NCBI RefSeq assembly: GCF_040954645.1
Contig: NC_092806.1
Coordinates: 31,707,591 to 31,771,590, forward strand
Direction: 5' to 3'
Length of the DNA stretch: 64,000 nt
From: Diabrotica undecimpunctata
Taxonomy: Eukaryota; Arthropoda; Insecta; Coleoptera; Chrysomelidae
Below the pieces are notes generated by a model. It was not told the origin of the DNA. It did not search any database and saw only the letters and a list, made by a program, of their open reading frames with translations. Each line of letters starts with the position of its first letter. The first letter of the stretch is position 1. Both the position numbers and the translations under genes were made by a program. Shown in pieces: positions 56,944 through 64,000 of this stretch.

Positions 56944-57951
56944 ATGGATCCCAAAGTTACACGAAAACTGCTTTTATCGCGACAAGCGTTAAAGAAAAAG
57001 TATCGCAGTTTAAAACATGACATCGTTCAGTCTCAATCTGCTTTAGAAAAAAATTATAAACCAATTACTCAACCACTTAATGAACTTTTGCATAAACTAG
57101 AAACCGTTCCATCTATTAAACAAGAACCAAAGTATTCTTTTCAAGAACCATTGAGATTAAGCACACCAAAAAGGTATAAAATGCGAAAATCTAATTATCG
57201 TTTAGCTTACTCTTCTCCAAATACAAGTATACTCCCTGGGGGGTCAAAAACACCTACTAATTTTGGAGATGAATCTATTATTCCAAAAGAAGAAGTATTC
57301 ACACAACAACCAGAAGAAACTTTTCAGTCAGAAGGACGAGCGAATACCACGGATGAGAGTATTAATCGATATTTTGAGGATACGCTTAGAGAATTTAATC
57401 AGATGATTACTAATCCAGATATAATGAATCAATTTTACGAAAATTATACTTCACCCTTACCAAAGAAATATATTAAAGCTAACATCGAAGACACAAAAGG
57501 TGATTTCGACCACGATTTAGGAATTTATCATGACTTGGAAACAGAAAAATTTTCTATCGGAGATTCCATAATTGATTTTGATGGAGCAGATTTGATTATT
57601 AATAATATAAGATACAAGGGAACACCGGGTCTTTATGAGTTGCTTTTCAAAGTAAACCCCCAATCGTTTAAAAAAACAGATGTTAATGAGTATGTTGATA
57701 TTTTACGTAGAACAAATGCAATATATAGAAACAATAATCCTGAATTGCCTATAAAAAGTATTCCATCAAAAATAAAAGATAAATATAATTTTATTATTAA
57801 ACCAGCTTTGGAAACGAGACCCCAATCATTTAGAACTCGTTTAAGTTCACTCCCCGGAAATTTAGCACAAGGGCCTGTTACCCGAAATTTAGCTAAAAAT
57901 TTAAAAAAAAGGGTGGTGCACTTTTTAGAAAATATAGTGGCAACCCATTAG
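56944..57951 (+). CDS. Polinton DUF8207-like protein with apparent -1 frameshift
   Basis: The 335-residue zero-frame product starts MDPKVTRKLLLSRQALKK. A Lys/Ser-rich N-terminus is followed (about residues 205-275) by DFDGADLIINNIRYKGTPG, LYELLFKVNP, YVDILRRTNAIYRNNN and PELPIKS. I recall these as the DUF8207 domain of invertebrate transposon proteins. At an A8 run (57903-57910) the zero frame goes on to a short C-terminus (VVHFLENIVATH). The -1 frame instead continues for 60 codons (57912-58091: LEYKYFDDFNELIDRLRLL, then AAGNDGHVNEIISIIEEL), which look conserved, and ends TAATG, overlapping the next start. Either an indel or a slippery heptamer A AAA AAA could give the longer product. It probably forms part of the virion. 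Confidence 0.7.
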   Translation: MDPKVTRKLLLSRQALKKKYRSLKHDIVQSQSALEKNYKPITQPLNELLHKLETVPSIKQEPKYSFQEPLRLSTPKRYKMRKSNYRLAYSSPNTSILPGGSKTPTNFGDESIIPKEEVFTQQPEETFQSEGRANTTDESINRYFEDTLREFNQMITNPDIMNQFYENYTSPLPKKYIKANIEDTKGDFDHDLGIYHDLETEKFSIGDSIIDFDGADLIINNIRYKGTPGLYELLFKVNPQSFKKTDVNEYVDILRRTNAIYRNNNPELPIKSIPSKIKDKYNFIIKPALETRPQSFRTRLSSLPGNLAQGPVTRNLAKNLKKRVVHFLENIVATH

Positions 57952-58093
57952 AGTATAAATACTTCGATGATTTTAATGAACTTATAGATAGATTACGACT
58001 GCTTGTAGCATCAAAAGCTGCGGGTAACGACGGACACGTAAATGAAATTATATCTATAATTGAAGAACTTCGAGAAGGTAATATAATACAATA

Positions 58094-58504
58094 ATGCCTA
58101 TAAATAGATTTGGAAGTAATTTTTTAAAAAATTGTCAAACTCCTGATCTATCTTTCTCGCCATTATATTTTGTGTGTGATCCTTCTTCTTTCTATAGTAA
58201 ATGTGTATTAACTTTCAAAGGAACAAAAAAAACAAACTTAAACAAAGAATATTATATGTTGGATAGTGGTTTGTTTTCACATGAATTTTCACTAAGTGGT
58301 ACTATTGATTTTGTACAAATTAATGTTTCAGGTGGAAAAGTTATAATAAACTCGAAATCGGTTAACACAGAGTATAAATATGATGACTTACCAGGAGTAA
58401 AGATTTTTAAAGGTGATATAATTTCATTTAAACTAGAAAAAGATTCGTCTTTTGTAGTATATATGACCCTTCGTTGTCCTTTAGAACAAGATGTCAAACA
58501 TTAA
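58094..58504 (+). CDS. Polinton ORF, 136-residue protein upstream of integrase
   Basis: It starts MPINRFGSNFLKNCQTPDL. Beta-rich segments (YFVCDPSSFYSKCVLTFKG, DFVQINVSGGKVIINS and FKGDIISFKLE) suggest a small jelly-roll or beta-barrel fold, not recognised. Its ATG overlaps the TAA of the frameshifted preceding gene (TAATG). Its own stop overlaps the integrase ATG by 14 nt, so these genes are arranged as a polycistronic-like set. Confidence 0.65.
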   Translation: MPINRFGSNFLKNCQTPDLSFSPLYFVCDPSSFYSKCVLTFKGTKKTNLNKEYYMLDSGLFSHEFSLSGTIDFVQINVSGGKVIINSKSVNTEYKYDDLPGVKIFKGDIISFKLEKDSSFVVYMTLRCPLEQDVKH

Positions 58505-59417
58505 ATCACAAGTCATACACGAACTCCATAAACCGGCAAGAAAAAATTTTAGACGGAGACATGTAATCATCAAAGGATTAAACGATCTGATTCAAGCAGA
58601 TTTAGCTATAATGACTCCTTATGTCAAAGTAAATAATGGACACCAGTATATTCTCGTTGTTATTAATGCGTTTAGTAAATTTGTGTGGGCGGAACCGGTT
58701 AAACGAAAAACAGGGAATGAAATTACTAAAGCTATGGAAAAAATTTTGAATCAAATGAAGAAGCCACCAAAAAACCTTCAAACAGATTTGGGTAAGGAGT
58801 TTTACAATTCACAGTTTCGTGAGCTTATGATGTCACGTGATATTAACCATTACAGTACATTCTCGAATTTAAAAGCCTCCATTGCAGAGAGAGTAATAAG
58901 AACAATAAAATCAATGTTGTGGAAGCAGTTCAGCTTGCAAGGTACTTACAAGTGGTTGAATATTCTTCCTGATATAGTAAAAAAATACAATAACACTATA
59001 CATTCAACCACAGGTGCTATTCCTAGCAAAGTTAATGAAAAGAATGCCAAGAAAATAATTGCGTATAATTACCTTAAAATCATTGACCCCAAGAAACATA
59101 AATTCAAAGTTGGTGATCACGTTCGGATTTCGAGATTTAGAAATTTGTTTACAAAGGGTTATTTACCCAATTGGACAAATGAGATTTTTAAAATAAGAAA
59201 AGTTAAGCAGACAAATCCAGTCACTTACCTACTAGAAGATTCACGCAAAGAAGAAATTCAAGGAGCGTTTTACAGCGAAGAATTAAAGAAAACCCGGTAC
59301 CCTGATATCTACTTAGTAGAGAAGGTATTGAAAAGAAAGGGTAACAAGGTGTTTGTGAAATGGTTAGGGATGGATGTTACACATAATTCATGGATTAATA
59401 AAAATAATGTATTATAA
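58491..59417 (+). CDS. INT: Retrovirus-like integrase with C-terminal chromodomain
   Basis: This 308-residue DDE integrase joins element ends to host DNA. Catalytic residues are visible as D37 (QADLAIM), D99 (QTDLGKEFYN) and E133 (ASIAERVIR), the D-D-x33-E spacing typical of rve domains. A helical segment precedes a Tudor/SH3-like region (about 195-245, FKVGDHVRISRFRNLF). The C-terminus (about 270-308, YLVEKVLKRKGNKVFVKWLG) is a chromodomain that could tether to histones. The start ATG lies within the last 14 nt of the preceding gene. The frame is intact. Confidence 0.93.
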   Translation: MSNIKSQVIHELHKPARKNFRRRHVIIKGLNDLIQADLAIMTPYVKVNNGHQYILVVINAFSKFVWAEPVKRKTGNEITKAMEKILNQMKKPPKNLQTDLGKEFYNSQFRELMMSRDINHYSTFSNLKASIAERVIRTIKSMLWKQFSLQGTYKWLNILPDIVKKYNNTIHSTTGAIPSKVNEKNAKKIIAYNYLKIIDPKKHKFKVGDHVRISRFRNLFTKGYLPNWTNEIFKIRKVKQTNPVTYLLEDSRKEEIQGAFYSEELKKTRYPDIYLVEKVLKRKGNKVFVKWLGMDVTHNSWINKNNVL

Positions 59418-59522
59418 TATTAAAATAAAAACTGTTTTTTACAAAAAAATCTTTTATTTTTTTTTTACTTATAGGATAAATAATCCAACATACACAGTTT
59501 TGTTTACATCTTCAACATTGCA

Positions 59523-59984
59523 TTATATTTTACATTCTTTTCTACTTATACAGATACTCAATAAGAAAAATATACAATGCACAAAAATAAGAAGCACATT
59601 TAGATATAAATTTGTATTTCTATTTAGTTGAGTGTTTTTGGTTTTTATGTCTTTATTCATCTGGTATTTAGAAAATTTGTTTTCGATTTTCATGTCTGGT
59701 ATTGATCTATAATTTTTCTGGTGGTTAGAAAATTCGGTGTGAATTATTTGTGCAAAACTACAGTTTGGACTGAATTTAATGTGTTCTTTATAAACATCAT
59801 CCGTAGATAACCAATGATAAATTTCTACATGACACCAAAAGCACCTTACAATATCTTCTTTTTGTAGATAGTAAAATCCATATACTGCTAACTCAATCGA
59901 GGGAACCAACCCCCTCCAGTTTTTAAATGTGGATAACCTGCTATAAAAATTATTCAGTTTGTCTGACTTATCTTCCAGACACAT
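59523..59984 (-). CDS. Single-BIR (IAP-like) protein with C-terminal hydrophobic tail
   Basis: The 153-residue protein opens MCLEDKSDKLNNFYSRLSTF. Residues 16-78 form a BIR domain: RLSTF...W, the central YGFYYLQKEDIVRCFWC, and zinc ligands C48, C51, H68 (KEH) and C75 (SPNC). BIR proteins bind caspases or other partners and can block apoptosis. The C-terminal 25 residues (LNVLLIFVHCIFFLLSI) are hydrophobic, suggesting a membrane anchor. It has no RING. It lies between the integrase (+) and a conserved small-gene pair, within the Polinton. Baculovirus and other insect viruses carry IAPs, so a virus-like anti-apoptotic role is plausible but unproven. Confidence 0.8.
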   Translation of the reverse strand: MCLEDKSDKLNNFYSRLSTFKNWRGLVPSIELAVYGFYYLQKEDIVRCFWCHVEIYHWLSTDDVYKEHIKFSPNCSFAQIIHTEFSNHQKNYRSIPDMKIENKFSKYQMNKDIKTKNTQLNRNTNLYLNVLLIFVHCIFFLLSICISRKECKI

Positions 59985-60070
59985 GGTGACTATTAATTTG
60001 TGAAGGATCTGTTCCTACATATAACTTAAATAATTTACAGTGGAAGGGGTAATTTAATATATTAAATTTT

Positions 60071-60250
60071 TTACAAAATGTATTTATTTCTATGCCTAAC
60101 ATCCAATACAGGATTAATAATTTTAGCAAGTTCTTTTATTCTATGTTGAAATCTTACTCTGTCAGCAGCCACAAACTCCCAATACTTCGTTCTACATGAA
60201 CAAGTTGCTTCAATGTAGTGAATACGAACATTTTCACTAAATTTTATCAT
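60071..60250 (-). CDS. Small conserved-looking Polinton ORF (59 residues)
   Basis: A 59-codon frame reads MIKFSENVRIHYIEATCS and then YWEFVAADRVRFQHRIKELA, ending at 60071. It is too short for most ORF lists. Its ATG sits in the last 14 nt of the preceding gene, the same overlap seen at two other Polinton gene pairs. The mixed helical/strand composition and absence of low complexity favour a real product. No domain was recognised. Confidence 0.5.
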   Translation of the reverse strand: MIKFSENVRIHYIEATCSCRTKYWEFVAADRVRFQHRIKELAKIINPVLDVRHRNKYIL

Positions 60251-60800
60251 TGAGTAGCTCTGGAAATCTGTGAATTAACTCCAACGCCATACCGTAAGTT
60301 GTTGTATTTATATTCTTTATTGGCTCCATTATTTGTAGCCCGGTTTTAATAGGATCATTTGAATCAACCCCCAACTTTAGTATTTCTAGGGAACTGGTGA
60401 ATTTATCCTTTTTCAAAGTTTCCAAATGGTAATTAATTATTGGAAGTAGTATCCATAACGACGCAATGGAATTGGCACCCAAAATTATCTGTGATTCACC
60501 ATTGGTAACTTTTACAACTGACATTTGTGGTAGCTGCATGAACTCTAGTTGTATTTTACCATCATTAATTGATTGTTGAGAATTTCCTCCCATGAAACTG
60601 TCAATTACAGTTTTATATGATAGAAAGTTTAACCACTCAGTTTCACTAAATAAAACACGATCTTGTTTATTACCACTGATGAACACTACCGGTTCAAAAT
60701 TCAATTCATGTGCTAGACAAACAGAAACAAATTTTGAGTTCGATGGATTCAGGTAAAACCGACGTTCACCCAAAAATACGTTTCGAAATATAGCACTCAT
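60237..60800 (-). CDS. Conserved Polinton-associated protein, 187 residues
   Basis: Start chosen at Met 60800 (MSAIFRNVFLGERRFYL), because the longer frame extends toward the terminal repeat with Lys/Pro-rich residues. The remaining protein has PSNSKFVSVCLAHELNFEP, DRVLFSETEWLNFLSYKTVI, QIILGANSIASLWILLPIINY and FPELLNDKI. Comparable proteins are, as I recall, frequent beside insect Polintons without assigned function. A TATAAGAAG motif lies about 30 bp upstream of the start. The 3' end overlaps the small ORF by 14 nt. Confidence 0.65.
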   Translation of the reverse strand: MSAIFRNVFLGERRFYLNPSNSKFVSVCLAHELNFEPVVFISGNKQDRVLFSETEWLNFLSYKTVIDSFMGGNSQQSINDGKIQLEFMQLPQMSVVKVTNGESQIILGANSIASLWILLPIINYHLETLKKDKFTSSLEILKLGVDSNDPIKTGLQIMEPIKNINTTTYGMALELIHRFPELLNDKI

Positions 60801-60881
60801 TTTGAAATTCTGATTGATGTGTGCAAGTTTTGGCTTCTTATACACATTTTTCCTACCGTACCCTACTCTATATAGCTTCTC

Positions 60882-61111
60882 CTCATTTTGCGTGCAATAA
60901 TATCATATATTTCCCCACCCTATTTTAGATTACTCTAGGGTAATTTATAATTAATTATTGTTATAATTAGTCATTTTGACCACGAAATTGTGTACAATCT
61001 TAATTGGTTAATTCGCTCCACCCTATTTTAAGTAACCCTATTAAATGTTGTCTAGACCGGCCTCGGTTCATTGACCCCCTCCTCATTTTGCTCATACTAA
61101 TACACACTACT
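60882..61111 (-). repeat. Polinton right terminal inverted repeat
   Basis: It is the reverse complement of the left end, perfect for 199 bp (60913-61111) and imperfect to about 60882. It ends TACACACTACT. The 187-residue gene's upstream region runs into it. Confidence 0.97.
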
Positions 61112-61218
61112 GGTCTGTTATCTTTCCACTAAGAGAGTGGCATGAGTAAGATGTTTCAGTTTGTTATTTACTTCCGATGGGAGCGTATCGTCGACTTTAC
61201 GATTGAAAAAACGTTAAT

Positions 61219-61740
61219 ATGGCGCACAATAACAAAGAACTCCGTTATTTAGAGTTGGCATTAGAAGCAGAAAAGGCTGCCGGTGAGTTAGAGCAGTTTA
61301 GGAAAATGAACGTGAGTGATGATTTTTCTGATTATTCGGATTCGGATTTAAATCCTACATATAATATAGATGCAGCGTTGACGATTAAATCCGACAATGA
61401 ACCTCTAGCGAAACAAAAAGAAAATTTTGAGAAAAGGTTTGTTCACTAAAATCTTAAATGAAATTTTAGTTTGTATAATCGGATTTTTTTTACTATTAGG
61501 TTGGTTTCACACAAACGAATTTACGTTTGTTTTACGTATTATAAATAATCATTTAAATTAATACAAAACCTTGATTTGCGCATAGATAGAGTAAGAATTA
61601 TCTGAAACTGGACTAATATATCAATATTTTTTTGCAGGAGACGTAAAACCCAAAACTTCTGCAGGACCATCCGTGTTCAGTCATCTCGAGTAATGAAGGA
61701 TGAATCAGACAGTTCTTTGACTCAAAATGATGATTTTTTT
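61219..61740 (+). pseudogene. Unrecognised two-exon ORF right of the Polinton
   Basis: Exon 1 (61219-61436) encodes MAHNNKELRYLELALEAEKA, an Asp/Ser-rich tract (DDFSDYSDSDLNP), and ends AAAG|GTTTGT. A TTTGCAG acceptor leads to exon 2 at 61638 (RRKTQNFCRTIRV). It remains open until a stop near 61787. Beyond the LINE insertion an open frame continues with RLITGTRSVNCACARRLC at about 63390. The acidic start and later Cys-rich part could be the 5' half of a transposon-associated gene like that at 40536-41168, but the two are in opposite orientation. It was not recognised. Confidence 0.4.
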
Positions 61741-61905
61741 ACAGATACTGTTAGGTCAGAAGAAAATAATTCTTTAAGATTCAGTTGAGTTTACCGAAAG
61801 TACAAGCTGATTATAGCCGCAAATGTCAAACATGGAACAAATAATTTCAGTATAGCAGTTTTGGCATGTTTTTATAATCTAGATGCTGTATAAATGGCTA
61901 GATGT

Positions 61906-61907
<2 letters not shown>

Positions 61908-61972
<65 letters not shown>
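61908..61972. repeat. (TA)n microsatellite
   Basis: A pure (TA)n array of about 65 bp lies 17 bp inside the 5' end of the LINE insertion, between the duplicated target site and the first reverse-transcriptase codons. Confidence 0.95.
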
Positions 61973-61975
<3 letters not shown>

Positions 61976-61976
61976 G

Positions 61977-63323
61977 ATGCCTGATAAATGGCTAGAATCA
62001 GAATTCATAGCGATACCTACAAAACAGGGGGCTAAAAAGTGCGAAGAATATCGAACAATCAGCCTAATGAGCCACATGTTGAAACTGTTTCTTAGAGTCA
62101 TCCATGGAAGAATTTGTAAGAAGTGCGAGGAACAAATATCGGACAGACAGTTCGGCTTCATTAACGCAGTGGGTACCAGAGAGGCACTTTTCGGAGTACA
62201 GGTACTGATTCAAAGATGCAGGGACGTTAACTGCGACGTATACGCGTGCTTGATCGACTATGAAAAGGTATTTGACAGAGTTTAACATCAAAAGATGATA
62301 AACATTTTAAAAGAAGCAGACCTGGATGACAAAGACCTCAGAATAATTTCAGAACTATACTGGAATCAGACCGCATACATGAAAATTAACGGAGAAGAAA
62401 CAGATCACATAAAAATACTACGCGGAGTTAGATAGGGATGTATTCTATCGCCGTTGATATTTAATATGTACTCAGAGAAAATTTTTAACGAGGCTCTTTA
62501 CGGAATATACGAAGGCATCCTTATAAATGGTGAAAGAGTAAACAATGTTAGATATGCCGACGACACCATGGTGATAGCAGATAGTTTAGAGGGACTTCAG
62601 AGGCTAATGGACAGAATAAACGAGTACAGTCAACAGTACGGACTAAACATTAATACCCACAAAACGAAACAAATGATTATCAGCAAGGAGGATATAAATG
62701 GGGCTCATCTTTACATTAATGGCACGCAGATAGAGCGAGTAAAACAGTATTGCTACCTGGGAACTATTATAAAAGAACAATGGAGCAATGTACAGGAAAT
62801 AAAGTGCCGCATAGGAAAGGCAAGAACGGTCTTTAACAAAATGAGCACCATCTTCAAAAGTAACAACATATCCCTAGATACAAAAATGAGACATTTGAGA
62901 TGCTATGTTTTCTCTGTGTTGTTGTACGGGGCGGAGGCATGGACGCTTACAGACACCACTATTAAAAAACTTGAAGCATTTGAGATGTGGCTTTATAAAA
63001 GAATGCTGAGAATATCATGGACAGCAAGGATCACGAACAAGAAAGTTCTAGAAAAAATGAAGAAGGAACCAGAGATTATGTTTACGATCAAACGCATAAA
63101 ATTGCAATATCTGGGACACGTTATGAGAAATCAGCACCGTTACTCCCTGCTGCAGTCTATATTGCAAGGTAAAGTCAAAGGTAAGCGAGGACCCAGTAGA
63201 AGGAGAATATCACGGCTGCGGAATTTAAGAACATGGTTTAAGAAAACCTTAACGGAGCTGTTTCGAGCCGCAGCGAGCAAGGTCATGATTGCCAATATGA
63301 TTTCCAACATCCGAAACGGATAG
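61977..63323 (+). pseudogene. LINE reverse transcriptase with two stop codons
   Basis: It reads DKWLESEFIAIPTKQGAKK, then SLMSHMLKLFLRVI, GFINAVGTREALFG and CLIDYEKVFDRV (first palm Asp). After a TAA at 62283 it continues in frame; RGVR-GCILSP has a TAG in place of Gln, then NVRYADDTMVIAD (catalytic YADD) and LNINTHKTKQMI. The C-terminal part follows as SVLLYGAEAWTLT, LGHVMRNQHRYSL and SRRRISRLRNLR. Only two in-frame stops in about 445 codons indicate a recent death. Confidence 0.85.
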
Positions 63324-63538
63324 GAACCAGAAGAAGAAGAAAAAGATGCTGTATGCTTCAAATATAAAAAGATAATGCTTAGAAAAGAGGAGCGATTAAT
63401 TACAGGGACCCGATCCGTTAACTGCGCATGTGCGAGACGACTGTGTTCAAAATATTTCGAACCTTCAAATGAAAATGTTATCCATCTTGCCTTGTCGAAT
63501 AAAAATTGTATAATTTCCTATTTACTTATTTAGTAAAT

Positions 63539-63655
63539 ATGTCAGTGAATTGTTTTGAATGTTGTAAAATTTTCTCATATCAGTCTAACTTAAATAAACA
63601 TATAAAAAATATACATGGTGTACTTTATGGCGTCTACATGGCACCACATCAGTAG
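63539..63655 (+). CDS. Short ORF with one C2H2-like finger
   Basis: The 38-codon frame MSVNCFECCKIFSY... has C5, C8, H21 and H25 in C2H2 spacing. It could be a first exon of a gene continuing past the window, or part of the degenerate transposon gene to its left. It is too short to call firmly. Confidence 0.35.
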   Translation: MSVNCFECCKIFSYQSNLNKHIKNIHGVLYGVYMAPHQ

Positions 63656-64000
63656 TTATGTTCTAGAAAGTGCACGTCAGTGGTAGAAGGATATTTGAGA
63701 AGCAGACTTTCAAATCGCACTTTGTCCATATTTTCACATTCTAACTTCGAGGTGGCGTTAGATTCGTCAAAACGTCATTTATTAATTTACATACTCCTAG
63801 ATATTCTAAACGTAATATTTCACGTATATTTTTGGCTTCAACAATCACCTAGACAAACAAAACAAATTTTGTCCAGTAGCGAGAGACAAACAAATAGCAC
63901 TATTTTGCTTGCAATGCTTTTTTACCATGTCTTGAGCATAAAGCAGAAAGAGGTGTGGTAGAAATAAGTTCCGCGTTGACTGACTTTCTAAAGAAGACTG
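63656..64000. other. Right edge, nothing recognised
   Basis: An open frame on the plus strand (63680-63961) has no recognised domain, and its composition gives no support for coding. Confidence 0.4.

Larger units (their letters stand above)
41169..61111 (+). mobile_element. Maverick/Polinton element, nearly complete (19.9 kb)
   Basis: Terminal inverted repeats start AGTAGTGTGTATTAG and end with its complement. Inside are the Polinton hallmark genes: protein-primed DNA polymerase B, retrovirus-like integrase, A32/FtsK-type ATPase, adenain-like protease, penton-like minor capsid and probable major capsid protein. The length of 19,943 bp fits the family (15-25 kb). Such elements are thought to be integrating virus-like transposons. 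The usual 6-bp target duplication is absent (CATGCC left, GGTCTG right). Most core frames are open. The protease start and the DUF8207-like gene are disturbed. Confidence 0.97.
61892..63343 (+). mobile_element. Non-LTR retrotransposon, 5'-truncated, same family as 7770-9162
   Basis: It is bounded by the 11-bp duplication AGATGCTGTAT (61881-61891, 63344-63354). A (TA)n run sits near its 5' end. It contains most of a reverse transcriptase and C-terminal domain and ends with an (AAG)n tail. The host frame (F-Y-N-L-D-A-V / C-F-K-Y-K) is restored when the insert and one duplicate are removed. Confidence 0.88.

Overview
The window looks like an intron-rich, repeat-packed piece of an arthropod (most likely insect) nuclear genome. 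It is AT-rich. It carries spliced exons of an axonemal dynein heavy chain among remains of many transposon classes: Jockey-like and other non-LTR elements, Tc1/mariner, piggyBac, Penelope-like, tyrosine-recombinase elements and an LTR-like insertion. The species cannot be named from sequence alone. A beetle is a guess from the repeat mix.

Positions 3299-36263 (minus strand) hold eleven consecutive dynein heavy-chain exons. They run from the stalk coiled coil through AAA5/AAA6 into the C-terminal domain and join in phase at every junction. The closest match by recalled motifs is the outer-arm gamma type (DNAH5/DNAH8-like). The last exons and everything upstream of the stalk are not visible here. 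The introns (up to about 12 kb) are layered with transposons. In several places the order of insertion can be read: an LTR-like insertion inside a Jockey endonuclease (154-1550), a tyrosine-recombinase element and a LINE inside one Tc1 element (4172-9606), and a LINE inside a piggyBac transposase (37578-38815). The LTR-like insertion and the LINEs have target-site duplications.

The outstanding feature is a nearly complete Maverick/Polinton at 41169-61111, 19,943 bp, with 199-bp perfect terminal inverted repeats that extend imperfectly to about 230 bp. It encodes protein-primed DNA polymerase B with an embedded HNH-like finger, an integrase with a chromodomain, an A32/FtsK-type packaging ATPase, an adenovirus-type protease, a penton-like minor capsid protein, a probable major capsid protein, and a phospholipase-A2-like/pX-like protein. 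It also carries a DUF8207-like protein with an apparent -1 frameshift at an A8 run, a single-BIR (IAP-like) protein with a hydrophobic tail, a predicted membrane glycoprotein, and several small unknown proteins. Most replication and virion genes are open, which suggests a young insertion, but the protease lacks an obvious start codon. No 6-bp target duplication is present, and the two flanks are different broken transposon-like genes in opposite orientation.

Right of the Polinton (61112-64000) are a degenerate two-exon ORF interrupted by a LINE (61892-63343, 11-bp duplication) and a short C2H2-like ORF.
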